Positions 35,040 to 43,938 of a stretch of DNA of 64,000 nt are shown one piece after another. The notes below the pieces were generated by a model. It searched no databases. It was not told the DNA's origin and was given only the letters and a program-made list of their open reading frames with translations. The translations under genes and the position numbers were made by a program. Numbering within the stretch: position 1 is the stretch's first letter; each line of letters starts with the position of its first letter. The stretch is from JAKANT01 sp035502095 (GTDB lineage: Bacteria; Pseudomonadota; Gammaproteobacteria; Burkholderiales; Burkholderiaceae_F), in assembly GCA_035502095.1 (NCBI GenBank), contig DATJUX010000043.1, positions 186,001 to 250,000 on the forward strand. The letters run 5' to 3'.

Positions 35040-35951
35040 ATGACCGAGTCCGTCAAGATCGTCGAAGTCGGACCGCGCGACGGCCTGCAGAACGAGAAGC
35101 GCACGGTCACCACCGAAACCAAGCTCGAGCTGATCGAGCGCCTGGCGCAGGCCGGCCTGCGCGCGATCGAGGCGACCGCGTTCGTTTCGCCGAAGTGGGT
35201 GCCACAGATGGGCGATCACGTCGACGTCCTGCAGCGCCTGCAGCGCCATCCCGGGGTGAGCTACCCGGTGCTCGCACCCAACATGAAGGGCTACGAAGCG
35301 GCCGTCGCCGCGGGTGCGACCGAGGTCGCGGTCTTCGCCGCGGCTTCCGAGTCGTTTTCCCGCCGCAACATCAACTGTTCGATCGCAGAGTCGATCGAAC
35401 GCTTCAAGCCGATCTTTGCCGCCGCGACGGTCGATGGCATCAAGGTGCGTGGCTACGTGTCGTGTGTCGTGGCGTGTCCGTACGAGGGGCCGACCTCGCC
35501 CGAGCAGGTTGCGCGGGTTTGCGACGAGCTGTATGAACTCGGCAGCTACGAGGTGTCACTCGGCGACACCATCGGCGTCGGCACGCCGGGCACGGTGCTG
35601 CGCATGCTCGAAGCCGTGGCGCGCCGCGTCCCACGGGAACGCCTCGCCGGCCACTACCACGACACCTACGGCATGGCCGCGGCGAACATCCACGCTTCGT
35701 ACGAGTTCGGGTTGCGCACCTTCGACAGTTCCGTGAGCGGGCTCGGCGGTTGTCCCTATGCGAAAGGCGCGTCGGGCAACGTCGCCACGGAAGATGTCGT
35801 CTACCTGCTTTCCGGGCTTGGCGCGACCACGGGCGTCGATCTCGACCGGCTCGTCGACACATCGGCGTGGATTTCGCAATGCCTCGACCGCGCGCCCGGC
35901 TCGAAGGTGACGCGCGCGCTGCTCGCCAAGCGTACGAGCGCGCCACAATGA
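35040..35951 (+). CDS. mvaB: Hydroxymethylglutaryl-CoA lyase
   Basis: Cleaves 3-hydroxy-3-methylglutaryl-CoA to acetoacetate and acetyl-CoA, the final step of leucine degradation. The 303-residue TIM-barrel enzyme has the metal-binding VGPRDGLQNEK at the N-terminus, AFVSPKWVPQMGD, GHYHDTYGMAAANIHAS with two metal-ligand His residues, and the active-site Cys loop GLGGCPYAKGASGNVATEDV. Length is normal. The other leucine pathway genes (liuABCD) are not in the window, so it is separated from them. A GGGGAGGG ribosome binding site precedes the ATG. Confidence 0.95.
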   Translation: MTESVKIVEVGPRDGLQNEKRTVTTETKLELIERLAQAGLRAIEATAFVSPKWVPQMGDHVDVLQRLQRHPGVSYPVLAPNMKGYEAAVAAGATEVAVFAAASESFSRRNINCSIAESIERFKPIFAAATVDGIKVRGYVSCVVACPYEGPTSPEQVARVCDELYELGSYEVSLGDTIGVGTPGTVLRMLEAVARRVPRERLAGHYHDTYGMAAANIHASYEFGLRTFDSSVSGLGGCPYAKGASGNVATEDVVYLLSGLGATTGVDLDRLVDTSAWISQCLDRAPGSKVTRALLAKRTSAPQ

Positions 35952-36031
35952 GCTGCAGCGGCACGCCAGGGCAGGGACGAGTGGCCGCGTTTGCGATGTC
36001 GCTTTCCCGGTAGGTCGCAACCCTCGCCCGC

Positions 36032-36045
36032 GGCAGGCGCCTGCC
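36032..36045. repeat. 14-bp perfect GC palindrome before the CYTH-CHAD gene
   Basis: GGCAGGCGCCTGCC lies between the mvaB stop and the next start. It may be an operator or a fold-back element; at this GC content chance is not excluded. Confidence 0.25.
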
Positions 36046-36067
36046 TGCGGTATCAGAATTGACGCGT

Positions 36068-37567
36068 ATGGAACCCGCCACGGCGCCGCCGTTCACCCGC
36101 GAGCTCGAGCTGAAGTTCGAGGTCCGGCCGGAGATCGTTCCGTCTCTGCAGGCCGAACTGCGCCGTCATGGCGCGCGTGTCGTTTCCATGGCCGCCCACT
36201 ACTACGACACGCCCGACTTCGCGCTCGCTGCACACAGCCTCTCGCTGCGCCTGCGCCGCGAGGGGCGGAAATGGGTGCAGACGCTGAAGGGCGAGGGGCG
36301 AAGCGCGGTCGAGCGCATCGAACACAACGTGCCGGTGCCAGCCGCACGCGGCGCGCTGGCGCACCTCGACGTGGACCGCCACAATGGGACGCAGCCGGGC
36401 TCCCTCCTGCGTGCGGCGCTTGGCGAGCACGGACTGCGCGGCCTTGCCGAGCGCTACGCCACCACGGTGGAGCGCCTCGTCTGCGGCTTGCATATCGGCG
36501 ACTCGACGATCGAGGCGGCGCTCGACCTCGGCACCATCCGCGCCGACGGCCGCAGCGTCCCGATCTGCGAACTCGAACTGGAGCACAAGGCGGGCGCCAC
36601 GGGTGCACTGTTCGAGCTGGCACGCGCGTGGTGCGTTTTCGGCGGCCTCTGGCTGAGCACGGTTTCGAAAGCGGCACGCGGCACGCGTCTTGCACGCGGG
36701 GAGGCGTACGGCCCGCCGGTCAAGGCTGCGCGGCCAGATCTGCGTCCTGGCATGAGCGGGCCGCAGCTCGCACGCGCCGTGCTGCGCTCGACGCTCGACC
36801 AGGTGCTGGCCAACGCGAGCGAGATCGCCGCCGGCAGCACCGACGAGGAACACGTCCATCAGGTGCGCGTCGGCCTGCGCCGGCTGCGCACGGCGCTGCG
36901 CGAACTCGCTCCACTCGACGCGCACATCGACGCGGGCTGGGAAGCGTCACTCGCGGGGGCGTTCGCCCGCCTGGGCGAGGCGCGCGACAGCGTGACGGCC
37001 GCGCGCGCCGTGCGACCCCTGCTCGAGCAGGTGCACGCGCCGAAGGTGCAATGGCGCGAAACGGCGACGGTCGATCCCGTTGCGATCGTGCGCGCCGCGA
37101 CCTTCCAGGGCGCGTTGGTCGAACTGCTCGGTTACGCGTTGCAGGAGAGCGATGACACGGTGGCGGAGGCCGCGCAGCCCGAACCGATGGAGCAGGTCAG
37201 GCTGCGCCTGAACCGGCTGCACGAACGCGTCTGTGCCGCGGGCAAGTGCTTCGAGAGCATGCCGATCGAGGAACAGCACAGGACCCGCAAGCGCCTGAAG
37301 CGGCTGCGCTACGTGGCCGAGTTCATCGCACCGCTTTACGCCAGCAAGGACGTGAAGCGGTATCTCGAGCATCTGGAGCCCGCGCAGGACGCGCTCGGCG
37401 GACACGTCGACGTGACCGTTGCGATCGATCGCTTTCGCAAGGACGCCGAAACGGATCCGCAGGCGCTGTTCGCGGTCGGCTTCCTCGAGGCGTACCTGGC
37501 GAACACCGCGCGCGCGGCGCATGCTGCACTGAAGAAGGTGGCGAAGGCACAACCCTTCTGGGGCTGA
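36068..37567 (+). CDS. CYTH and CHAD domain protein
   Basis: A 499-residue cytoplasmic protein. The N-terminal CYTH triphosphate-tunnel domain (about 1-200) starts with the EXEXK motif (RELELKFEV) and carries many Arg/Lys/Glu residues lining the tunnel. The C-terminal CHAD domain (about 225-490) is helical with conserved His (DEEHVHQVRVGLRRLRTALR) and HRTRKRLKRLRYVAEF. CYTH proteins hydrolyse inorganic tripolyphosphate or related triphosphates, and CHAD binds polyphosphate granules, so a role in polyphosphate metabolism is likely. The ATG at 36068 is preferred over a TTG three codons upstream. Confidence 0.92.
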   Translation: MEPATAPPFTRELELKFEVRPEIVPSLQAELRRHGARVVSMAAHYYDTPDFALAAHSLSLRLRREGRKWVQTLKGEGRSAVERIEHNVPVPAARGALAHLDVDRHNGTQPGSLLRAALGEHGLRGLAERYATTVERLVCGLHIGDSTIEAALDLGTIRADGRSVPICELELEHKAGATGALFELARAWCVFGGLWLSTVSKAARGTRLARGEAYGPPVKAARPDLRPGMSGPQLARAVLRSTLDQVLANASEIAAGSTDEEHVHQVRVGLRRLRTALRELAPLDAHIDAGWEASLAGAFARLGEARDSVTAARAVRPLLEQVHAPKVQWRETATVDPVAIVRAATFQGALVELLGYALQESDDTVAEAAQPEPMEQVRLRLNRLHERVCAAGKCFESMPIEEQHRTRKRLKRLRYVAEFIAPLYASKDVKRYLEHLEPAQDALGGHVDVTVAIDRFRKDAETDPQALFAVGFLEAYLANTARAAHAALKKVAKAQPFWG

Positions 37568-37615
37568 CCGGCGGCGACGCCCGCGGTGGATCCGCGCCTC
37601 GGCCGGCCACGCCGC

Positions 37616-39121
37616 TCAGCGCTTTCCGCCACTGGGCCGGACGCCGGTGGGCGCGCTCGACGGGCGCACCTTGACGCCGGTCTGCTTCCGCGCCGGGCCC
37701 GGCTCGACGGGCTCGTCGGGCAGGTCGCCGCGGGCCACGGCCCGCAGCAGAGCCCGATGGTCCGCTTCGGTCTGGTCCGCATACGCGCGCGCGAAATGGC
37801 ACAGCGCCTTGTCGAGCTTGTCTGACATGCCGACATACCCGGCGATCATCGACGCGCCGCTGGTGCGCGCGTGCCCCTTGGCCAGCAGGTGACCGACGAT
37901 GCCGCCGTAGTCGCGTAGCGCCGCCGCGTCCATCGCGTCGAGCGGAATGCTGCCCTTCATGTCGCGGAACTGCCTGACGTAGTACTGCAGCCCTTCGATC
38001 GTGGTCCAGCCGAGCAGCGGGTCGCTCACCGTCTGCAGCGCCTGCTGGTACTCGACCACGCGCTGTCCCTGGTGGGCGTGCCAAGCCGAATCGCCATGCA
38101 CGTACGGCGCCAGCACGGAACGGCGCGCCTGCTTGAGCTGCAGGAACAGTACGTCGTCGGGGCTGCTTCCCTCGAGCAGCGCGACGTAAGCGCGCAATCC
38201 GACGCTGCCGACGCCGACCACCTTGTGCGCGATGTCGACCAGCGTGTAGCCGGCGACCGCCCGCCGCCAGTGCAGCGCCAGCGTGTTCAGATATTGGTCC
38301 AGGGACTCGGCGATGCGCTCGGCGGCCGCCGCGGGAACCCGGGTGATGAGCGGCGGCTCCTCGACGATGCGGCGCTCGCCCGCCTGCTCGGTGGTGAAGC
38401 GCGGCAGCGCGCGGTCGCTGGTCCGCGTTCGCGCGCGCCTGACCGCGCGCTCGATCACGTTGCGGAAACCCTGCTCCGTGACCGTCTCGCGCAGCCGGTC
38501 GATGTCGAGCCGCTGGTACGAGCGCCAGAGCAGCGGCTCGTTCGCCAGCGACCGCAGCTCGTGGCGATACGCCGCGACGCATGCCGCGACCGCGTCCTGG
38601 CATTGCACTTCGGTCGAACCGCTGTCGCGCCCGGTCACCCAGATGCTGGCGGTCAGGCGCCGCAGATCCCACTCCCAGCAACCCGGATGAGCCTCGTCGA
38701 AGTCGTTCAGGTCGAAGATCAGGTCCCGTTCCGGCGAGGCATAGAAGCCGAAATTGCCGAGATGGGCGTCGCCGCAGACAACCGGCATGATTCCGGTCGC
38801 CGGAAGATGCGCGACGTCCCATGCCATGACGTTCGCCGACCCGCGCAGGAAGGCGTGGGGCGAAGCCTTCATGCGCGCCACGCGGACCGGTATCAGCCAC
38901 GGGAGCCGGCCCTCGTGCGAGCGTTTGATCAGTTCGACCGGGTCGGGGCGGTTGACGGGCAGCTTCCAGTTCGCCAGCGCCTGGCGCGGAACCTTGTCGC
39001 GCAGGTTGCGGCCGATCTTGAGCCGCTCCGCGCGCGACACCGATTGATGGCGCAGCGAGTGATAGCCCTGGCTGTCGGCGCCGGCCAGGACAACATGACG
39101 GATCGGTCGTCGCCGGTTCAT
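37616..39121 (-). CDS. DUF2252 family protein
   Basis: A 501-residue soluble protein of the DUF2252 family, recognised by FLRGSANVMAWDVAHLPATG, VCGDAHLGNFGFYASPERDL and IFDLNDFDEAHPGCWEWDLR. The GDxHxxN and D-x-D patterns resemble those of aminoglycoside-phosphotransferase/choline-kinase folds, so a kinase-like activity is suspected but unproven. The C-terminal 40 residues are Pro/Ser/Arg-rich and probably disordered. It converges with the CYTH-CHAD gene and lies 27 bases downstream of the metallo-beta-lactamase gene on the same strand. Confidence 0.9.
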   Translation of the reverse strand: MNRRRPIRHVVLAGADSQGYHSLRHQSVSRAERLKIGRNLRDKVPRQALANWKLPVNRPDPVELIKRSHEGRLPWLIPVRVARMKASPHAFLRGSANVMAWDVAHLPATGIMPVVCGDAHLGNFGFYASPERDLIFDLNDFDEAHPGCWEWDLRRLTASIWVTGRDSGSTEVQCQDAVAACVAAYRHELRSLANEPLLWRSYQRLDIDRLRETVTEQGFRNVIERAVRRARTRTSDRALPRFTTEQAGERRIVEEPPLITRVPAAAAERIAESLDQYLNTLALHWRRAVAGYTLVDIAHKVVGVGSVGLRAYVALLEGSSPDDVLFLQLKQARRSVLAPYVHGDSAWHAHQGQRVVEYQQALQTVSDPLLGWTTIEGLQYYVRQFRDMKGSIPLDAMDAAALRDYGGIVGHLLAKGHARTSGASMIAGYVGMSDKLDKALCHFARAYADQTEADHRALLRAVARGDLPDEPVEPGPARKQTGVKVRPSSAPTGVRPSGGKR

Positions 39122-39148
39122 GGTGGCGCCTGCGGGGAGTGGATGCGC

Positions 39149-40228
39149 CTACGCCGCGCGGGTCGCGCGATACCAGGCCACGCCGTCGCCGTCGAGCTCG
39201 CTTGCGACCTCGGCGCGGTGCATCAGGTAATTCAGGCACGCGAGGCTTTCTCCGGTCGCCATGCCCATCATCGGCACGTCGGCATCGCCGATGCTGCGTG
39301 CGAAGAGCGCGCTGAACACGTCGATCGCGCGCCGGGGTTGCTGCAGCGCTCCTCGCAAGCGCGCCAGCGCGCGCTCCTGGCCCTGCGCGAGCGAGTCGAT
39401 GCGCGCATGCAGGCCGCGAAAGCACTCGTTGTGCGAGGGCAGGACCAGCACGTCGTCGGGCACGACCCGCCTGATCTTCGCGAGCGAGGCGTTCCAGTCC
39501 GCCATCGGATCGGCCTCCGGGTCGATCGGATGGACCGATACGTTCGAGGAGATCTTCGGCAGCACCTGGTCGCCGGAGATCAGGACCTTCAGCGCCGGGC
39601 AGTACACGCATGCATGCTCGGGCGAATGGCCCGTGCCGACCACGACGCGCCACGCATGGCGGCCGATCCGCAGTTCTTCGCCGTCGTGCAGGCGACGATA
39701 GCTGTCCGGCAGCGTGTGGATGCCCTTGCCGAAGTTGCCGAAGCGCGCCTTGTAGGTTTCGATGGGAGCATCGCCCCAGCCGGCGCGGCGGTAGAAGCCG
39801 ATCGCATCGGGCGGCGCCTCGCGGCCCGTGTCCGACACCATCACGCGGCACGTCAGGTACTCCAGCCGCGTCATCCACAGGCGTACGCCGAACTTGCGCG
39901 TCAGCCAGCCCGCCATTCCGACGTGGTCGGGGTGCATGTGGGTGACGAAGACGCGGGTGATCGGGCGCGGGTCGGTCGCATTGGCAAACAGCTCGCGCCA
40001 CGCGAGCGCCGTGTCCTCGGTGCGCATGCCCGTGTCCACCAGGGCCCAGCCATCGCCGTCGTCGAGCGCCCAGAGGTTGATGTGGTTCAACGTGAATGGC
40101 AGCGGCATGCGGATCCAGAACACGCCGGGTGCGACTTCGAGGGTGCGGCCGCGCGCCGGCGGCGCTTCGAACGGATAGATCAGCCTGGGCCGGGCCGCGC
40201 TGTCAACGTCTTCCATGCCGTCGGCCAT
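39149..40228 (-). CDS. MBL-fold metallohydrolase
   Basis: A 359-residue metallo-beta-lactamase-fold hydrolase. The dinuclear zinc motif is THMHPDHVGMAG, with further ligands in GTGHSPEHACVYCP and LISGDQVLPKISSN. The C-terminal region (SHNECFRGLHARIDSLAQGQ) forms the extra helical domain seen in glyoxalase II-like and CoA-thioester hydrolase relatives. The substrate is unknown. Start ATG 40228 has GGGGGAGA at a good distance; another ATG lies four codons in. It probably forms a unit with the DUF2252 gene and is divergent from the aminoacylase. Confidence 0.88.
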   Translation of the reverse strand: MADGMEDVDSAARPRLIYPFEAPPARGRTLEVAPGVFWIRMPLPFTLNHINLWALDDGDGWALVDTGMRTEDTALAWRELFANATDPRPITRVFVTHMHPDHVGMAGWLTRKFGVRLWMTRLEYLTCRVMVSDTGREAPPDAIGFYRRAGWGDAPIETYKARFGNFGKGIHTLPDSYRRLHDGEELRIGRHAWRVVVGTGHSPEHACVYCPALKVLISGDQVLPKISSNVSVHPIDPEADPMADWNASLAKIRRVVPDDVLVLPSHNECFRGLHARIDSLAQGQERALARLRGALQQPRRAIDVFSALFARSIGDADVPMMGMATGESLACLNYLMHRAEVASELDGDGVAWYRATRAA

Positions 40229-40367
40229 GGTTCGGTCTCCCCCTTGTCGGATCCAGCCGGAGCGTACAAGCGATGGCGTGCAAAGGGCGACAGCGCGCCG
40301 CAAGGCCGGGAGTGCAGTACGCTGGCCCGATCCCGGACCCTGTTCGAACCGACCTGGCAGCCGACCC

Positions 40368-42050
40368 ATGGATGACCTGCTGATCCGCGGCGCGATGCTC
40401 TACGACGGCAGCGGCGCCAATCCGTTCCGCGCCGATCTCGCCGCTGCCGATGGCCGCATCCGTGCCATCGATTCGGCGCTTCGGGGTGGCGCACGGCGGG
40501 AGGTCGATGCGGATGGCCTCGCGCTGATGCCGGGCATCGTCGACAGCCATACGCATTTCGATGCGCAGCTCACCTGGGACCCGTACGTGCGGCCGTCGCC
40601 GGCCCTGGGCGTCACGACGGCGGTGATCGGCAACTGCGGCTTCACGATCGCACCCTGCCGGCCGCAGGATCGCGAACTCACGATGCGCAACCTGACCCAG
40701 GTCGAGGGCATGTCGCTGGACGTGCTCCGGCGCGGCATCGTCTGGGAGTTCGAGACCTTCGACCAGTACCTTGCGCAACTGCGGCGGCGGGGTTGCGCGG
40801 TCAATCTTGCCGCGTACGTCGGCCATTCCTCGCTGCGCACGTGGGTGATGGGCGCGGATGCGAACCGACGCGAGGCGACATCGGCCGAGGTCGAGCAGAT
40901 GGCCGCGCTGGTGCGCGCCGCGATGGACGCCGGTGCGGTCGGCCTGGCCAGCTCGACCAGCCCGGCGCACAACGGGGACGGCGGCGCGCCGATGCCGTCG
41001 CGCCTGGCCAGCGATGCCGAGCACCTTTCCCTGGTCGAGGCGATGGGCGCGGGCGGGCGCGGTGTCTACATGGTGACGAAAGGCGCCCAGATGTCCGTCG
41101 CCCTGCTCGAGGAGATGGCTGCGCGTTCGGGCCGCCCGGTGATGATCGCGGCGCTCCTGCACAACGGCACCAACCCCGGCGCGGTGTTCGCCGACCTGGA
41201 CGCGATCAGTGCCGCCAATTCCCGCGGCCGTCGGCTGATCGGCCAGGTCTCGTGCTGCCCCTTGACCATGGAATTCACCCTGGCCTCGCCCTATCCGGTC
41301 GAGGGCCTGGCGAGCTGGAAGCGCGCCCTCGGCCAGCAGGGCGCGGCGCTCGAAACGGTGCTGGCCGATCCCCGGTTCCGCCAGGGCGTGCGGGCAGAGC
41401 TCGCCGCGCCCTCGGGTTTCCGCCTCTTCAACGGCGAGTGGCACAAGGTGCACGTGGTCGAGGTCGCCCAGGAACGGCATCGCGACCTCGAACAATGCAG
41501 CATCGCCGAGCTGGCGCACGCACGGGGCAAGGATCCGCTCGACGTGATGCTCGATCTCGCGCTCGATGAGGACCTGACGACGATCTTCACGGCGCAGTTG
41601 CTCAACAGCGACGAAGAGGCGGTCGGGCGTCTGCTCAACCATCCGCACAGCCTCGTCTCGCTCTCCGATGCCGGTGCCCACCTGACCTTCTTCAACGATG
41701 CGGGCTTCGGCTTGCATCTGATGGGGCACTGGGCACGCGACCGCGGAGTGATGAGCCTGCCCGAGGCGGTGCGCCGCCTGACCTCGCAGAGCGCGGCGAT
41801 CTTCGGGCTGCCCGGCCGCGGCCTCCTGTGCGAAGGCCATGCCGCGGATCTGTTGTTGTTCGACCCGGCGGCCGTCGGGCGCGGCGTGAGCCGGCGCGTG
41901 TTCGACCTGCCCGGCGGCGCACCGCGCCTGCACACCGATGCGCTCGGGGTGCACGGCGTCTGGGTCAACGGCGAGCTTGTCGCAGATGGCGATGGACTGC
42001 GCGCAGGCGGGCGGCTCGCGGGCGAGCTGATCACCGCATTTGCGCACTGA
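40368..42050 (+). CDS. N-acyl-D-amino-acid deacylase/D-aminoacylase family amidohydrolase
   Basis: A 560-residue amidohydrolase. The metal motif is DSHTHFDAQLTWDPY, followed by GVTTAVIGNCGFTIAPCRP, with the Cys ligand of D-aminoacylases, and the late catalytic Asp in SLSDAGAHLTFF. The layout (small beta domain, TIM barrel, C-terminal beta segment DLLLFDPAAVGRG) is that of D-aminoacylase. Members hydrolyse N-acyl-D-amino acids or related cyclic amides; the precise substrate is unclear. The ATG at 40368 begins at the conserved MDDLLIRGAMLYDG; a longer open frame starts within the opposite-strand gene. Confidence 0.9.
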   Translation: MDDLLIRGAMLYDGSGANPFRADLAAADGRIRAIDSALRGGARREVDADGLALMPGIVDSHTHFDAQLTWDPYVRPSPALGVTTAVIGNCGFTIAPCRPQDRELTMRNLTQVEGMSLDVLRRGIVWEFETFDQYLAQLRRRGCAVNLAAYVGHSSLRTWVMGADANRREATSAEVEQMAALVRAAMDAGAVGLASSTSPAHNGDGGAPMPSRLASDAEHLSLVEAMGAGGRGVYMVTKGAQMSVALLEEMAARSGRPVMIAALLHNGTNPGAVFADLDAISAANSRGRRLIGQVSCCPLTMEFTLASPYPVEGLASWKRALGQQGAALETVLADPRFRQGVRAELAAPSGFRLFNGEWHKVHVVEVAQERHRDLEQCSIAELAHARGKDPLDVMLDLALDEDLTTIFTAQLLNSDEEAVGRLLNHPHSLVSLSDAGAHLTFFNDAGFGLHLMGHWARDRGVMSLPEAVRRLTSQSAAIFGLPGRGLLCEGHAADLLLFDPAAVGRGVSRRVFDLPGGAPRLHTDALGVHGVWVNGELVADGDGLRAGGRLAGELITAFAH

Positions 42051-42162
42051 TCCGGGCGTCCCGGTTCGGATCGCCGCGCCGGTCCGGCGCCAGGATCGCG
42101 GTTTGTCGAGGAGTGCGTGCGCGTCGACGCGCGGTACCTGCTGGACCCCGGTAACGGAACAC

Positions 42163-42168
42163 TAGAAT
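42163..42168 (+). promoter_or_regulatory. -10 element immediately before the diguanylate cyclase start
   Basis: TAGAAT lies only 8 bases before the ATG at 42177, so transcription from it would begin at or next to the start codon. This fits a leaderless message, or a true start further downstream. No strong -35 is visible. Confidence 0.35.
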
Positions 42169-42176
42169 CGCGCCCC

Positions 42177-43904
42177 ATGCCACGGCGCGCGCTCAGATTG
42201 CTCTTTGCTCCCCGCATCGGCGCCCTCGCGCTGTCGTTCCTCCTTGGTCTCGGTGCGTGCGCGGCCGCGCACGGTGCGCCGAAGCTCGAGCGCGAACTGG
42301 AACGGGTCACGCTGCAGCTCAAGTGGAAGCACCAGTTCCAGTTCGCCGGCTACTACGCCGCGATCGAAAAGGGCTATTACCGCGAGGCCGGGTACGAGGT
42401 GACGCTCGTCGAGCCCGGTCCGAACGACGATCCGGTCGACGTGGTCCTGGCCGACCGGGCGCAGTTCGGCGTCGGCGCTTCCGAGCTGGCGCTGCATCGT
42501 GCACGCGGCAAGCCGGTGGTGGTGCTGGCGACGATCCTGCAACACTCTCCGCTCGTGCTGATCGCCGCCGGCGGCGGGGATGGGTCCATCCACGACCTGG
42601 AAGGCAAGCGCCTGATGGTCGTGTCCTACGAGCTCGAACTCATGGCCTACCTCGCGCGCGAGGGCCTGTCGGTCGACAATTTCCGGTTGCTGCCGCATTC
42701 GTTTTCGCCCAGCGACCTGATCGCGGGCAAGGTGGACGCGGTGTCGGGGTACGCCACCGACGAGCCGTGGGTGCTGCGCAACGCCGGGTTCGCGTACAGC
42801 CTGTTTTCGCCGCGCGCCGCCGGGATCGACTTCTACGGCGACTCGCTTTTCACCACCCAGTCGCGCGCGCAGAAGGAGCCGGACCGGGTCGCCGCGTTCA
42901 CCGATGCCAGCCTGCGCGGCTGGCAGTACGCGATGGCGCATCCCGAGGAAATGGCGGACCTGATCCTCGCCCGCTACAGCCAGCGCAAGCCGCGCGAGCA
43001 CCTGCTGTTCGAGGCGGCGGAAATGCGCCACCTGATGCAGCCCGATCTGGTCGAAATCGGCCACATGAATCCGGGCCGCTGGCAGCACATCGCCAGCGTG
43101 TACGCCGACCTCGGCATGCTGCCGCGCACGTATTCGCTCGAGGGCTTCATGTTCGACCGCGATGCGCACGTCGGCGCCGACCTGTCGCATGCCTACCGAT
43201 GGCTGGGCGCGGCGGTCGTCGCGGCGCTGTTCGTCGCCGCGCTCGCCGCGTGGCAGGTGCGCGCCAACCGGCTGCTGAAGCGCGAGGCGCGCTCGCGCGA
43301 GAATGCCGAGCGCAGCCTGCGCGAGGCCAACGAGCAGCTCCGCGAAGGCATCGCGGACATTCGCGCATCGCAGAGCAAGCTCGAAGAGCTGGCGTTTCGC
43401 GATCCCCTGACCGGCCTCTATAACCGGCGCTATCTCGACGACGCGCTCGAACGTGAGTTGCAGCGCGCCCGCCGCCAGGGCTATCCGGTCAGCGTGCTCG
43501 TGATCGACATCGATCATTTCAAGCAGCTGAACGACGTGCACGGCCACCAGGCCGGCGACGAGGTGCTGAAAGCGATCGCCGAGGAACTGCATCGCAGCGT
43601 CCGGGCCGACGACCTCGCCTGCCGCTGGGGCGGCGAGGAGTTCGTGCTCGTCCTGCCGACCATGTCGATCGAAGCCGCCGCCGAGCGCGCCGATGTCCTG
43701 CGCCTCGCCCTCGCGGCCCAGGTCGTGCGCTATCGCGGCACGAATCTCAACGGCACGGTCTCGGTGGGCGTGGCCGCATTCCCGGCGCACGGGCTGCAGG
43801 CGCGCGAGCTGCTCGGCGCGGCCGACGACGCGCTGTACCGCGCCAAGAGCGCGGGTCGCAACTGCGTTCGTGTCGCCGGCGTGCCCGCAGCGAGCGCCGC
43901 CTGA
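42177..43904 (+). CDS. Diguanylate cyclase with periplasmic THI5/NMT1-like sensor domain
   Basis: A 575-residue inner-membrane signalling enzyme. The signal peptide (about 1-33) is followed by a NMT1/THI5-like solute-binding domain (about 45-330; KWKHQFQFAGYYAAIEKGYY), a membrane helix (343-360), a short coiled coil and a GGDEF domain. The active site reads GGEEF at 485-489, and the inhibitory RxxD site is present at 476-479 (RADD). It should make cyclic-di-GMP in response to a periplasmic ligand, possibly a pyrimidine, sulfonate or similar small molecule. Such THI5-GGDEF proteins are known as a domain arrangement; the ligand here is unknown. It stands alone. Confidence 0.92.
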   Translation: MPRRALRLLFAPRIGALALSFLLGLGACAAAHGAPKLERELERVTLQLKWKHQFQFAGYYAAIEKGYYREAGYEVTLVEPGPNDDPVDVVLADRAQFGVGASELALHRARGKPVVVLATILQHSPLVLIAAGGGDGSIHDLEGKRLMVVSYELELMAYLAREGLSVDNFRLLPHSFSPSDLIAGKVDAVSGYATDEPWVLRNAGFAYSLFSPRAAGIDFYGDSLFTTQSRAQKEPDRVAAFTDASLRGWQYAMAHPEEMADLILARYSQRKPREHLLFEAAEMRHLMQPDLVEIGHMNPGRWQHIASVYADLGMLPRTYSLEGFMFDRDAHVGADLSHAYRWLGAAVVAALFVAALAAWQVRANRLLKREARSRENAERSLREANEQLREGIADIRASQSKLEELAFRDPLTGLYNRRYLDDALERELQRARRQGYPVSVLVIDIDHFKQLNDVHGHQAGDEVLKAIAEELHRSVRADDLACRWGGEEFVLVLPTMSIEAAAERADVLRLALAAQVVRYRGTNLNGTVSVGVAAFPAHGLQARELLGAADDALYRAKSAGRNCVRVAGVPAASAA

Positions 43905-43905
43905 T

Positions 43906-43925
43906 TGCCGGCCGGCGCGCCGGCA
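43906..43925. terminator. Hairpin between convergent diguanylate cyclase and corA
   Basis: TGCCGGC pairs with GCCGGCA around a 6-base loop in the 34-base gap between two stop codons, so it can serve both genes. No T-run is evident. Confidence 0.4.
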
Positions 43926-43938
43926 GTCGGCCGCATCC

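Noticed and set aside
38072..40375. 767-codon open frame antisense to DUF2252 and the MBL hydrolase
   Set aside because: Antisense open frames this long are expected in such GC-rich genes; the opposite strand encodes two conserved proteins with intact motifs.
40203..42047. 614-codon open frame antisense to the D-aminoacylase
   Set aside because: The plus-strand protein has all its metal motifs; the antisense product resembles nothing known to me.
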